From Serripes groenlandicus (Eukaryota > Mollusca > Bivalvia > Cardiida > Cardiidae), in assembly GCA_031761405.1 (NCBI GenBank), contig JASEVX010000003.1, positions 16,874,379-16,938,378 of the forward strand: a stretch of DNA of 64,000 nucleotides, given 5' to 3'. Each line of letters begins with the position of its first letter. Positions within the stretch are counted from its first letter, which is position 1. The notes below the pieces were generated by a model. That model was not told where the DNA came from, searched no databases, and saw only the letters and a list, made by a program, of their open reading frames with translations. Below, one piece after another: positions 34,644-46,556 of the stretch. Position numbers and translations under genes: made by a program.

Positions 34644-36241
34644 ATGGCCAACCCCAAAAAAGCCAAGCGTACCCTGTCTGATGTTTCAGATGATTCCGGT
34701 GACGAAAGTCACCGTTTTAATAGTTCTACTTTTCCCAGTTTTTTAGTTATTAAATCTACAGATGAAAACAAAACCATTACAACGCTCTCTCCATTTGTGA
34801 TTGAGAAACAATTATCATCTATTATTGAAACTCCAAAATCAGTCAAAAGTTTAAAAGACGGTACTTTACTTGTTGAAATTTCCTCAAAAACTCAATCTGA
34901 AAATCTCTTAAATAAAAAAGTATTTTTTGAAGTACCTGTCAACATATATGCTCACCCTTTTCTAAATTCATCAAAGGGTGTCATAAGATGCAGGGAACTT
35001 GCAAATTGTAAAACAACTGAAGAAATTACTGAAAATTTAAAATGTCAAGGTGTTACAGATGTGAAACGTATCAAATTGTACGGAGATGGGTCTGAAATAT
35101 TGACCAACACTTACATTTTTACTTTTGATACGCCAAATTTACCAAAAGAAATCAAAATTGGTTACCAAATAGTCAAGGTTGATTGTTACGTACCCAATCC
35201 CTTGCGCTGTTATCGGTGTCAAAAGTTCGGTCATCACGAGAGTAAATGTAATGGTTCCTATGTCTGTAGTAGTTGTACTTTTATTGGAAATGATCACCAG
35301 TTGTCTACCTGTACTAATACTGTTAAATGTGCGAACTGTGGCCTGAATCATGCTGCAAGTTCGAAGGAATGTTCTTTTTGGCTTATACAGAAAGAAATAC
35401 TTAATGTTAAGTATAAACAAAATGTTAGTTTTGTGGAGGCCAAGAGGATTGTTGCTCAACAACAAGACATTGCAGCTAGATTTAATGGTGACAACAGTTT
35501 CGCATCTAAAACTAGACCAACTGCAATCAGGCCTGTAGTCAATACAATGCCGCCCTCACAAGAATGTACTACATGCCATCGCCTTTTGAAGGTTCTATCT
35601 CAAAAATTTCCCGACATCAGTTTACAGTTAAAAGCAATTATGTCAAATGAACAGCCCTCTACTTCTGCCCATTCTTCATTACCATCAATTAACAAAGAAA
35701 CCTCTGGCAGTGCTACATCATCTTCGAAAGAAAATGAGTCTTCTTCTAAACAAATTGAGTCTTCTTCGAAGGAAATTGAGTCTTCTTCTAAAGAAATTAA
35801 ATCATCTTCTTCTGGAGAAATTGAGTCTTCTCCTAGAGAAGTTGAGTCCTCTCCTTAGGAAGTCGAGTCCTCTTCCAAAGAAATTGATTCTTCAAAAGGA
35901 AAGGAATCTTCTAAAGTTATAAAAAATAATTCAAAACATACAAGTAAATCACCTGATATGAAAAAATCTTCAATTATTTCACTTAAACCAAACCAACAAA
36001 ACAAACCTAAGTCAAAATCACACTCAAAGCCCGATTTTGAAGGCTTTGAGAAACAAAAACCTAGAAAAATTAAGGTCCAATTAGATAGAGCTAGTGACTC
36101 TCAACCTAAAATTACTAATCGTTATGAGAATTGGATGACATGGAGACACAGGAAACAGAGTCTCCTAGTCCATGGTCGGATCTGAAAGATGACTGGAATC
36201 ATAATATTGATTCCTGGCAGACTTCGGTAGCTGAAATCTAA
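34644..36241 (+). pseudogene. LINE ORF1: gag-like RNA-binding protein
   Basis: The likely start is MANPKKAKRTLSDVSDD at 34644; an earlier ATG at 34437 is in frame but adds leader-like sequence. The middle has an RRM-like region, then three Cys/His knuckles: CYRCQKFGHHESKC (C-x2-C-x4-H-x4-C), CSSCTFIGNDHQLSTC and CANCGLNHAASSKEC. After these comes a Ser/Glu/Lys-rich repeat (ESSSKEI units). A TAG at 35856-35858 interrupts the frame within that repeat, and a one-base shift near 36130 is needed to reach the end (WQTSVAEI, stop at about 36239). The protein would coat the LINE RNA and aid reverse transcription. Confidence 0.8.
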
Positions 36242-36273
36242 ATATGTGAACCTGTATTCCAAGCACTTCCGAA

Positions 36274-39200
36274 ATGAATTCCATAATCCAGTGGAACTGT
36301 CGTGGATTTAAAGCCAATTTTGAGGAATTGTCTCTTCTAGTTAATGAAAAGAAACCAGAAGCTATATGCTTACAAGAAACATTTTTAAAAGATAATGATA
36401 GTCTTTCTCTTAAATATCATTCATGTTATCATAAAACATCTGATGCAAGTGCTCGAGCTTGTGGTGGGGTAGCAATAGTTGTTAACAACTCTGTTCCCCA
36501 TAGCTTAGTCTCACTTACTACAACTCTGCAGGCAACTGCGGTAAGAATTTCATTAAGCAAAACAATTACCTTATGCTCTTTGTATCTTCCGCCAAGTCAG
36601 TCACTTGATACAGACAAGCTCGTTGAACTTGTTAATCAGCTTCCAATACCTTTTATGATAGTTGGTGACTTCAATTCACACAATACGTTGTGGGGATGTA
36701 GAGACACCAATAAAAAAGGCCAAATATTAGAAGATTTCATTTTTAAACATGACCTTTGTATTTTGAATAATAAATCTCACACATATCTGCATCCTGATAC
36801 TGGTTCTTACTCATCTCTTGATCTTTCTATTTGTAGTCCTGATATATTTGTTGACTTTAAGTGGAAGGTGGAAGACGACCTTCATGGAAGTGATCATTTC
36901 CTTATAATTATCACTGAAACTGGGCCATCTGTCCTGGGGCGTCCGAGACGATGGAAGCTCCACAAAGCGAACTGGAATTTATTCCAGATGCGATGTGAAC
37001 GTTCCATTAATCCGGATGCTTTCTTGGAATGTGATGATCCTACACAACTATTTACTTCTTTAATGTATCAGGCTGCTAAAGAGGCAATTCCCCAAACTTC
37101 GACAAATCCAAAGCACCCTCGCAAACCTTGGTTTGATGAGGATTGCAAAAAGGCTATAGGAACACGCAAATCGGCTCTAAGGCAGTTTAACCTGAGGTCA
37201 ACCCATCAAAATCATGTATACTTTAGAATAGCAAGAGCAAAAGCTCGTAAAACAATTAAGCACAGTAAACGTGCGTCTTGGAGACAGTATGTTTCTAGAT
37301 TAAATTCTAGATCATCTGTCAAAAAGACATGGGACATGATAAGGAAAATAAAAGGAAAGAGCAGTTCACTTAGTGTGAATCATCTGAGCACCTCAGAGGG
37401 TATCACCACCTCAAAGAAGGATATTGCCAACACGTTGGCAGATTCCTTTGCGCAAAAGTCGTCCTCTTCAAACTATTCTCCAAAGTTTCAAAAATTTCAA
37501 AAGCAAAAGGCGAAACGGAAAATTAACTTTAAATCGAAACATGAAGAGGCTACAATAAAGCTTTTACGTTAAAAGAATTAAAATCGGCTCTTAAGAAGTG
37601 CCATGATACCGCTGCGGGTTCAGATGATATACACTATCAACTGATTAAACATTTAGCTTTCCGGTCCCTTTCTTGTTTACTTGACGTCTATAATCAGGTT
37701 TGGCGAACGGGAAATCTCCCGAGATCTTGGAAAGAGGCCATCGTTATTCCTATTCCCAAGCCTGGTAAAGATACAACAAATCCTGGGAATTATCGTCCTA
37801 TAGCCTTAACTAGCTGTATATGTAAAACCATGGAAAGAATAGTGAACGACGGACTTGTTTGGTTTCTCGAAAAGAACAAACTTATAACTACTTCCAGTCT
37901 GGTTTTCGTAAACATAGAAGCACAGTGGATCATTTGATCCGTTTTGAAACTTTTATCAGAGAAGCATTCATTAAAAAGGAGCACGTTGTCTCCGTCTTCT
38001 TTGACTTAGAAAGTGCATATGACACTACCTATATGGTATTATGAATGACCTCTATGATTTTGGCATAAGAGGTCGCCTTGCTTATTTCATTTCTGCTTTT
38101 TTAGATGAACGTCAGTTCAAAGTTCGTGTTGGTGATACTTTGTCTGATCCACATGAACAGGAAATGGGTGTTCCCCAGGGATTTTCTTTCTGTTACACTT
38201 TTTAGTGCGAAGATTAATAACATTATCAAATTTGTTAACCCTGGAGTTGAATGTTTTCTATATGTTGATGATTTCTGTATTTGCTACAGATCAAAACATA
38301 TGCATACAATTGAAAGACAATTGCAACAAGTTTTGAATAATTTGCAAAAATGGTCAAACGAAAATGGCTTTAAATTCTCTAAAAGCAAGACCAAATGTAT
38401 GCACTTTTGTCAACTTCGTAAACACCACCTAAATCCAGATTTAACACTAGATGGCACTCGTATTGAAGTTGTGCCTGAATTCAAATTCCTTGGTCTATTG
38501 TTTGACCCAAAACTGACTTTTCTTCTTCATATTAAATATCTTAGAAATAAATGCCAGAAAGCATTAAATATTTTACGCGTTGTATCCCACATGGATTGGG
38601 GCGCTGACCGTAAAGTCCTGTTGAGACTTTACAGGTCATTAATACGATCTAAATTAGACTACGCATGTATTGTTTATGGCTCAGCACGAAAGTCGTACAT
38701 TGCAACACTTGATACCATTCACCGTCAGGGTTTACGGCTAGCCTTGGGCGCTTTTCGAACCTCGCCCGTCAAAAGTCTCTACGTAAAAGCCAATGAACCA
38801 TCGTTAAATTTACGCCGAAAACAACTAGCGATGCAGTATTTCTTAAAACTTAGGTCTAATCCTTCAAATCCCACTCATAGAGTTGTTTTCAACCCTTTAT
38901 ACCAGGAATTATTTGTAAAGAAGGAACGGGTAATACCGCCTTTTGGTATCCGTTACGCTCCAGAAGTCTTAAAGCTTGATATTGATCTTGACGACATCGC
39001 GAAGCAAGAGATTTCAGATACCCCACCTTGGACTCTAAGTAGTCCATCATTCATTTATGATCTTGCGACCGATAAAAAGGCCTGCACAGATCCTATTGTT
39101 TTTAAATCCAAGTATATAGAAATTAAGAATACATATTATAACTTTGAGCGTATTTATACGAATGGTTCTAAGGATGGCAAAAGGGCAGCTGCTGCCGCAG

Positions 39201-39919
39201 TTCCTGATGGCGATGTAATAACATTTCGACTACCAGATAATTCTTCTATTTTTTCCGCCGAGTTAAAGGCAATAGATTTAGCTTTAGACTTTATTAAATC
39301 AGAAGGTTATTGGCGGTATATTATATTTACCGATTCAGAATGAGAAAATTAAAAATCCTGTTGTTGTTAATCTCCTCTCCAAACTATCATATATATGTGT
39401 TACATCGAATGTAGTATTTTGCTGGTCCCTAGTCATATGGGCATTCGCGGTAATGAACAAGCTGACTTGGCAGCAAAATCTGCTCTTTCACAAGATATCT
39501 TGCCATTTAAAATACCTTATTTTTATTTTAAACCTTTAATAAACGTTTTACTATACGATGATTGGCAAAGTCATTGGAATGAGCAAGTGAATAATAAACT
39601 CCACTCAATCAAGCCAGTACTTGGTGAGTGGCTGCAAGCTTTACGATCCTTTCGCCGAGAAGAAATTGTCCTTGCTCGTTTACGCATTGGACACACATGG
39701 TTAACTCATGCATACTTACTGAAAGGTGAGGAAGCACCTCAATGTGTTCCATGTTATACACAACTTTCAGTACAACACATTCTTCTGGAATGTGCTGATT
39801 TCGCCCCAATACGTGATAGATTTTTCAAGGCTCAAAGTATGCGTCAGCTCTTTCAGTCTGTCAAACCGGAACTTTTATTTGATTTCCTTAGGGAAATTAA
39901 TATTTTTAATAAGATATGA
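36274..39919 (+). pseudogene. LINE ORF2: endonuclease, reverse transcriptase, RNase H
   Basis: An intact endonuclease part (36274-37560) shows IIQWNCRGF, ICLQETFL, VGDFNSHNTLWG and GSDHFLI, i.e. the Asn, Glu, Asp/Asn and Ser-Asp-His residues of the EEP fold. The reverse transcriptase follows in shifting frames: GNYRPIAL (about 37785), SGFRKHRSTVDH (37897), FFDLESAYDT (about 38000), GVPQG (38167) and YVDDF (38262). RNase H has FSAELKAIDLAL, IFTDS and HMGIRGNEQADLAA, but its first motif reads YTNGSKDG where Asp is expected. The end has CVPCYTQLSVQHILLEC. Frame breaks lie near 37557, 37893, 38035 and 38185, plus an indel near 39343. Not translatable as one protein. Confidence 0.85.
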
Positions 39920-40019
39920 TTATTTCTTAAATCGTGCTTATGCACATGCATTAATTTTACAGATCATGTTCCAAATTTCCTTAGATATTATTTATCTTTA
40001 TGTTCATTCATTCATTCAT

Positions 40020-40471
40020 TCTATCTCAGGGAGATAACTCTCAATGGATATTACGACAGAGTCACCCCCCGGTTTACTGGTCGAGGTATCGGATTCTATG
40101 TTGAAGACTGCTGCAGTAGAATATATACTGGAAATACTTGTAGGTGTATCCGGTTGTGCAGTTGGTTTAGTAGATGTCCTTGGGTCATCAACAGAATTAC
40201 CAGTTGAGTTACCATTTATAATATCAGCTTCTTCAACACACGATTCACCATCCAATATACTAGTTTGATCACCAATCGATTTAAAAGACGGAACAAATGT
40301 CGTCGCATCAGATTGGTTATCCGTGTCAATGCTAACAACGTTTTCACTAATGTTATTTAGAAAATTACCATATGCATCAGAATTATTGACAGAATCCAAA
40401 ATTCCATTTGAGTGACACAAATGGTACACAATTATAATTGTCAACAATCCAACGCGTGACCATAAAGCCAT
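40020..40471 (-). CDS. Exon 1 of receptor-like gene, 5' fragment (signal peptide)
   Basis: MALWSRVGLLTIIIVYHLC is a typical secretion signal. The start at 40471 is preferred over an in-frame ATG at 40510, which would bury the signal. Downstream are NNSD, NNIS, NQSD and NGNSTGNS glycosylation-type sequences and a Thr/Ser/Pro-rich part (TSTKPTAQPDTPTS). The frame now runs into the LINE tail and stops at once. Confidence 0.65.
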
Positions 40472-42599
40472 TTCGTCGTGTGAGCAGCGATTGGCGTATT
40501 GTCTTATCAAAATTGATCAGTAATATTTCTCTCCTGTGAATGAAATAGAATACATTGATTAAACAATCTGTTTCTCTTATGAATCATAAACAATTGGTAT
40601 TATTTTAAGACAAACAATCTATCAAAGAGAGTTCTTTTATAACCTTAAAATGGGGTACCACTTGCAATTGAATAACGACAAAAATACCAAAGACGACCGC
40701 ACTACAACTTTGTATTTACATTCGATAGGATAAGCTATATGTCAACAGCTATATAAACATTTAAGAGGTCGCTTTGAAATAAACAAGGAAAGTGAAGACT
40801 TTGATCAATCTAACTGTACGTTTGTTTCTTCATACTACTCAAAGGCTATACTACATACTTAAAAGTTACTGTCCCGGATGTCGAGTAATGTAGCAACGAC
40901 CGGTTTTGAACTGATATTGTGTGCTATTGGTATATCTTATTTGAGGAGATGTGAGTCCCTTTAAAACCATTCTAACATACAATTTAACTGTACAAGTAAC
41001 CTGCGTGTGATTATGTTCCGTGCTTTGTTACTCCTTTAGCAACTGTCTTTCAAAATACTAAGATAAACATTTTCATTCTACAAATTTTTGGAAAATATTG
41101 GTGGAAATTCTTAAATACATTGCGAGTTGATCTGATAATCTTAAAGCACGATGGCAAAGTTCGAATTTTCTCAAGTAATCTACTATGTATCAATTTCAAC
41201 TTTGTTTTTATATACTTAATGACCTGCAGATATGCAGAGCACAACCCATATCTTTCGGGTTATCTCTACTTCTCCATAGGTAGCTTGTGACCCGTTAATG
41301 CCAAATAACTATAATTCTAGCATGAATCGTTTTGAAGTTATCCTTCTGTGTGCATTCTTCGTTTATTTTCTCATTTGTAATCCTACTTCGAAGGCGACAC
41401 TTGTTCGGTGGAACACTATTATGTATTTATTTCTTTGCATTTTAGTTGATTCCTAACCTTCCAAATTGACTATTTAATGAACAAGTCTTAGAAGGTATGT
41501 ACCATTAAATAAAGTACTTGCATGCGTTCACACAGATCATAATCTGTTTTCTGATGAAATGAGAGGTCACGCTAAACGAATCAATAACTGTGCTTGTATA
41601 CTGAACAAGCAACTGTTGGACCATACCTACTTTGACTTCAAATCTGCATTGAATTGTCTGACTACACTAAGAACATTTATTTACGGGTTTGACACACGTT
41701 TACTTTAAAAAAAACAGAACTGATACTTTAACGGTCCATAAAAAGGTATCTTGTTAAAAGCTCGTCAGAGTAAATCTTACTGCTTGCGAATTAAAGCAGT
41801 ATTACCATATCGGCATTTAACTACTTCACATCTTTCTATAGCAGCTCTCAACTTCTCAACACGAGTTTGGGTTCAGATATATGTATTAATAGTTGTAGAT
41901 TTTATATAATGTCGATAAAAGTACATGTATAATTATTGATAAAGCCATGCCATGCCGGCCCACTGAACTCCGCATGAAAAAAAGTGTTTATTTAAAAGTT
42001 TAAATCAAATGTATTTAAACAAGTCTCCAGTGTGTTAATCAGAAAATATAGATTATACAGGATTACACAGGATTTTATTTCTGCTATGAGAAATGGTCCT
42101 TCAATGTATTTCTCATTGTTATGAAGATCATACGTTTGATTTTGATATGACTATGTATATGTGTTAATTGCATAAACATAACGGTTAAAATACATTGTAA
42201 ACCAGAAGGTGTAATCGGTAGACGCCCATTCTTATATACAGTATTTTGCGTTCAACTTTTTTATTATTCCTTATATTGACATAACAATGTTCTATGGTAA
42301 AGTGTTCTTGTTAGTCTGTTGTGATCGGTAAATCCATGCCCAAATGTAATTCGTGTTCTGCAGTGAGCCCCTTGCTGTCAGTACCATAGTGCTCTGATTT
42401 ATTACTCGTAGTATATGTGTTATAACAAGAGACAGGATGTCTTTCTTTGCGAATTGTAGATATTTACGATATTTTGGTTTGCGAACAACCATTATTTAGA
42501 ATTATTAACATTGTTTTCGCTGTTGGCCCTACGTTTACAAAGGGGAAGAGATCGTATTTATTCCAGTCCATTTATATAAATAAGAACAGCGCCAATTTG

Positions 42600-42850
42600 T
42601 TTCTTCTGTGTAAGCATATTTATTATATACATGCACTTACAAGTACATGTAGATTGTCACGTGCAAATCATACACGACGGATGAGGACTACTTCCGGCGA
42701 GGTTCCCGTTTTGAATATGCGCGACATTGTTAAATTGGCAAACATCCGGTACGATGCAAGAAACTCTTTTTTGTTTTCCTAACTTCGAATTAAATAAATA
42801 TCCCAAAATAAAGCTTGTTTTAGTCGTTGTATCACCACAAAACTATAACA
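42600..42850 (+). repeat. Dispersed repeat R1, copy c
   Basis: GACTACTTCCGGCGAGGTTC and TTTTGAATATGCGCGACA match 27215-27260, and the following CACCACAAAACTATAACAA matches 27379-27400. The 111-codon frame ending at 42782 is formed by the repeat. Confidence 0.5.
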
Positions 42851-42976
42851 AATGATTTCCACGTATTTCAGTTGATATTAGATTCATAAAAATAAGTTCA
42901 GTATTGGTCTGAAAATCGAGATACACCGTGATTTGGCTGTCGACTTCCGATTGTAAAAGACATACGAATCTTGAAA

Positions 42977-43242
42977 ATGTCCGACGTATTCGACAGTGAT
43001 ACTTATTTGAACTTTATGAAATTAAGTCAAACTGACTACTTTAAAATTGTAGAATCACTTAATGATTTTGTTAACACTTTATTTGAAAAGGAAGAGGATT
43101 ATGTTGACTCTTTAATGTTAAATTTGAAAAACTAAGTAAAAAGGTCAATGCCCATGTCGTAAATGTTGCTATAAAGAATGATGTTAATCCTGTACATCTG
43201 TCGAAAGCTGGTCAATATCGAGCAGACATCGACTGTGATTAA
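42977..43242 (+). pseudogene. Unrecognised short coding-like relic
   Basis: From ATG at 42977 a 52-codon frame reads MSDVFDSDTYLNFMKLSQTD onward. At about 43125 a one-base shift would continue into KLSKKVNAHVVNVAIKNDV and QYRADIDCD before TAA at 43240. Composition (charged, few stops, coherent across the shift) looks protein-like, but I recognise no family. It could be the start of a retroelement protein or chance. Confidence 0.25.
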
Positions 43243-44149
43243 TAAAAGTGTTAAGCTTGTTTGAAAAATAAATAAGTTTAAAGTTACCAACAGCTAGTAC
43301 TATCGACTCTTATTAAAAACAAAACATCCAGAATGTGTTACTATAAGAGAAATGGATAAGGAAATCTTGATTTAGAATATGAGAAACAAAGATACTATAA
43401 ATAAAACACTGTCAAGTTCATAACAATTTCAACGCTGTCTTGTCGAGCTGCCAAGAATTAACAACAGACAGACATTGGAACTTCTGATCTTGTTAACATA
43501 GTTAATTTATGTATACATAGGCCTCCGGCCCTTATACATATAACATATATACATAATACATCAAAAGAAGTTTTTTTCCTGTGAAAACACATATAAAGAC
43601 ATGTGGAAATATTGCATGTATAAGTGATCTGTTTAAATCAATGTATATGAACTTTTGGAAAATAGAAAATTTTACATTGCCGAAAAGTATCTCTATCTTT
43701 ATTAGCATGGTATAAATACATTGCCAGATTTCTAATAATTGTGGTATTATTGCTTTCACACAAATCTTGAAATTAGTGGTAAGTAGGGTAAGTTATGTAT
43801 TTATCTGGAATATATTTCTTACGTAATTCACAATACAATTGCCGTTGTTAATTCGAAATTCGGATCACCCTGAAAGACTTGCATTATACCACAGAGGTAT
43901 TGATATTTAGATATTGTCGAATATAAAAAAAAAAGTATAATATTTTATTTACAAACAAAGGAGTTTCCTTAGATAGCCCCTTATTATTAACCTTAAACAC
44001 ATTTTCAAAGTTTCAAAAATAATACCACAAAGTAAATAGTTAAAGACGATCAAGACAGTTTCGATTTTCACGCTTAATGTATATATAACGTATATTTTAC
44101 GTAAACACCGGTTTAAAAGTGTTATGGTCTTCGGACAAACGGTGATAAT

Positions 44150-44320
44150 TGTTTGATTGATTAGGGTTTAACGCCGTATCAACAATTTTTCGACCAGTTC
44201 ACATATTCATGCGTTTCCCGACACCAGTACACCACACAACAGACTTTCCAAACAAATGGCTTTTTTTCCACATAGGCAGGTGATAATGGAAACAAAACGC
44301 GCCTTGTGTGATTGGTCATG
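44150..44320 (-). repeat. SINE 3' half, inverted
   Basis: On the - strand this reads the same series as 23610-23777: GTGTGGTGTACTGGTGTCGG, ATATGTGAACTGG, GGCGTTAAACCCTAATCAATC. Confidence 0.6.
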
Positions 44321-44596
44321 CAAGATTTGATATTATTTGTCTGGTTACCTATGATTTTTAAGTTAAGTTTATATACAGTAATGCTTAAACTATATTATTC
44401 AAATATAAAAAAGAAATCTGAATGTTGAATCATAGAAAACAAGAAAAATCTTTTAAAAAGATAAATGATGATCAATATAAGAAAACACTAAGAAATGGAA
44501 AATGCGCATATTATTTGACTTGAATATCAGATAGGTTTTGTTAATAATCAAAGCAATCAGTAATTTTCCATGAATTATGAAATTTGCGCAATAACG

Positions 44597-45075
44597 TTGT
44601 ATATATCTAAGAATTCGACAGCTTTTTGAATTGGTAATGCGTTTTAATCGTGAACCAGTTGGAACATTGTTCGATTAGAGCATTGTTCTTTAAAAGATAT
44701 AGAATCAGTTCATAGCAATCATTTGAGATATTGGATAATAATGGTTTTCTTAAAGAAATATATTACTGCTGAAATGCTAGCCGGCTTGTCAGAGTGTTTG
44801 TCTGTCGTCCTTTATTCGGCCAACCTTCGGCCAACCTTGGACATGTATGCTTCTGTGTGAAAATCTGATTAGGTCAACATGTCAGTATGTTGTGTATTTC
44901 TGTTTCCAATTACCCATTCAAGCAGACATCTTTTGTCAATTTGGGAACACATTTTCTTTTTGGGCGGGATGTTGTATATCTAAGAATTCGACAGCTCCTT
45001 GAATTAGCAATGCATTATAATCGTGAACCAGTTGGAACATTGTTCGATTAAAACATTGTTCTTCAAAAGATATAG
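44597..45075 (+). repeat. Direct repeat pair (~105 bp) bordering LINE 2
   Basis: 44597-44703 and 44970-45075 are near-identical (TATATCTAAGAATTCGACAG, GTGAACCAGTTGGAACATTG, TTCGATTA, CATTGTTCTT, AAAAGATATAGA). The second copy ends where the LINE 2 tail begins. Origin unclear. Confidence 0.75.
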
Positions 45076-45511
45076 ATACAATACAATACAATACAATATA
45101 TTTATTCGTAATATAAGGCCAACGCCTCACAATACATATACAATCTAACAAAATAATTGATCTGAGTAACGTCCAGTAAATGTGATATATGTAAACCTAG
45201 GCAATTATTAAGGCATGATAAATATTTTTATTCATTTTTATGTGATTTGACCAAGTATTGACTTCTTTTAATTTCTTCACCCTGTTTATTCAGATGTTAA
45301 CAAATAAGTATTTCTTTTTTTATTGCGATTGTTAAGAATTTAGCCAATATTAAAAGTAAGGCTTTGTGTTGACGTTTCATGATCATATTGAATAGGTGCA
45401 GTGTTGATGGTTTATTATACCAATCTTGAGGAAAGTGACATTTTCTAATATCATCATATAATGGACAATTCAGTAAAAAGTGAAATTCTTCAACAACATG
45501 TACATTTTTCT

Positions 45512-46200
45512 TTAAACAATATTAACAATATCTAGATAATCTTCCAATCTTGTTATGGCGTCGAGTTTCAATTGTAAGTTGTGGTTTGAGCATCTAAAGT
45601 TTGCTAAAGTTCGTCGATGTATGTATGTCATGTCAATTGTTAAGTACTTTTCAATATCTAATAGAGATTTATATTCTTTATAATAGTTTGCTTTCGGCGA
45701 TTCATTAATTTTTGCTTTCCAATTTTGCAATGTTATGTTTATAATTCGTTGCTTAAATAGTTGTATGAATGTTTTAGAATCACCGACTTCATTTGAAATC
45801 CAAACAAATCCAAATCCATGTTTAAATAGGAGTGACCTAATTTTAGATGCCAATGTTATTCTACCCGATTCTTCCAAAGACCATAACCTGTTATAACACT
45901 GCTTAGGAAATATGTGGTCAGGCATATTTATCAGTTTGGTCCAATATTCAATACAATTAAAAATATAATGAACGGCCATTGGATATTGTCCGCATTCTCC
46001 TAATACAAAGAAGTCAGCTGTATTTTGATTTAAATTACAAAGTCGTTTGCAGAAGTGGACATGTAACTTTTCAATGATTTTATAATACTGATATCCCCAA
46101 ATCTCAGAACCAAAACATAAAATGGGTTTTATCATCGCATCAAACATTTTAAAGTCATCAGTTGGGTTAAAATTATCAAATTCATATTGATATTTATAAA
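45512..46200 (-). pseudogene. LINE 2 ORF2 C-terminal part
   Basis: An open - strand frame from about 46200 contains MFDAMIKPILCFGSEIWGY, KLHVHFCKRLCNLNQNT, FVLGECGQYPMAVHYIFN and NNLQLK-type end sequence. The KPILxFGSEIWG...HxxFCKxxL...GExGxxP series is the usual post-polymerase region of many animal LINEs. Intact for ~210 codons, but cut off from its polymerase. Confidence 0.75.
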
Positions 46201-46419
46201 TACTAAAACATGCTTTTCTGGCTTGAGGTACCCTAATTTGGAGATTTATCGAGTTATTTACATAAATTCCTTGAGAACATTCTATTTTAATAAATCATTA
46301 ATAAAAAGGGAAAATAACATGGGAGAACTTAAACATCCTTGGCTAGTTAGTTTAAACTTATTTATTTTAAATCGATCGCGAAACAAGCTTTAATCTTATA
46401 TTAATCACGCTCGATGTCT

Positions 46420-46556
46420 GCTTCCTGGATACTTAACCAGTACTCGCGCCGATTGTGTGGAAAAATCCCAAAGTCAGGACCCGCTCATCACGGGACTCGA
46501 ACCAGGGACCTTTGATGTGAGAGGCTGACGCTCTACCTCTGCACCACTGTCTTCCA
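46420..46556 (-). repeat. tRNA-derived SINE inserted in LINE 2
   Basis: On the - strand, GTGGTGCAGAGGTAGAGCGTC (A box) and CCCTGGTTCGAGTCCCGTG (B box) are spaced as in a tRNA, followed by a non-tRNA body. The acceptor arms do not pair, so it is not a tRNA gene. It lies at the boundary of the missing polymerase segment. Confidence 0.65.

Larger units (their letters stand above)
34044..40019 (+). mobile_element. Full-length RNase H-bearing LINE (I/Jockey-like), 5976 bp
   Basis: Flanked by perfect 13-bp direct repeats TCTATCTCAGGGA (34031-34043 and 40020-40032), the hallmark of target-primed reverse transcription. A ~600-bp 5' leader is followed by a gag-like ORF1, an ORF2 with endonuclease, reverse transcriptase, RNase H and a terminal CCHC, and a 3' tail ending in ATTC repeats (40003-40019). 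A gag with several zinc knuckles plus RNase H places it in the I/Jockey group of LINEs; exact clade uncertain. Both ORFs are broken by stops or frameshifts, so it is dead despite being full-length. Inserted antisense into exon 1 of the receptor-like gene. Confidence 0.92.
28334..40471 (-). pseudogene. Receptor-like ectodomain gene (somatomedin-B-like), LINE-disrupted
   Basis: Exon 1 runs 40471-40020, is broken by the LINE at 34044-40019, and resumes at 34030-33948. Exon 2 is 32550-31706 and exon 3 is 28682-28334. With the LINE and one target-duplication copy ignored, exon 1 is 535 nt and ends at a strong GTAAGTAT donor. Exon 2 joins with phase 1 and exon 3 with phase 0, with no frame break. 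The protein starts MALWSRVGLLTIIIVYHLC (signal peptide), then a Ser/Thr/Asn-rich stretch with several N-x-S/T sites, then a Cys cluster CSCEPSCIDYRNCCYDD like a somatomedin-B domain, then YKNVYCALCN and a further Cys-rich part. This layout resembles N-termini of molluscan adhesion/methuselah-type GPCRs; no seven-helix part was found. One in-frame TGA (31976-31978) adds to the LINE insertion. Confidence 0.72.
40511..44596. other. Intergenic stretch
   Basis: No confident gene. Contains R1 repeat copy c (about 42600-42850), an inverted SINE (44150-44320) and a weak coding-like stretch at 42977-43242. Confidence 0.4.

Noticed and set aside
46420..46556. Possible tRNA gene (- strand)
   Set aside because: A and B boxes fit but the acceptor stem does not pair and the body continues as a SINE.
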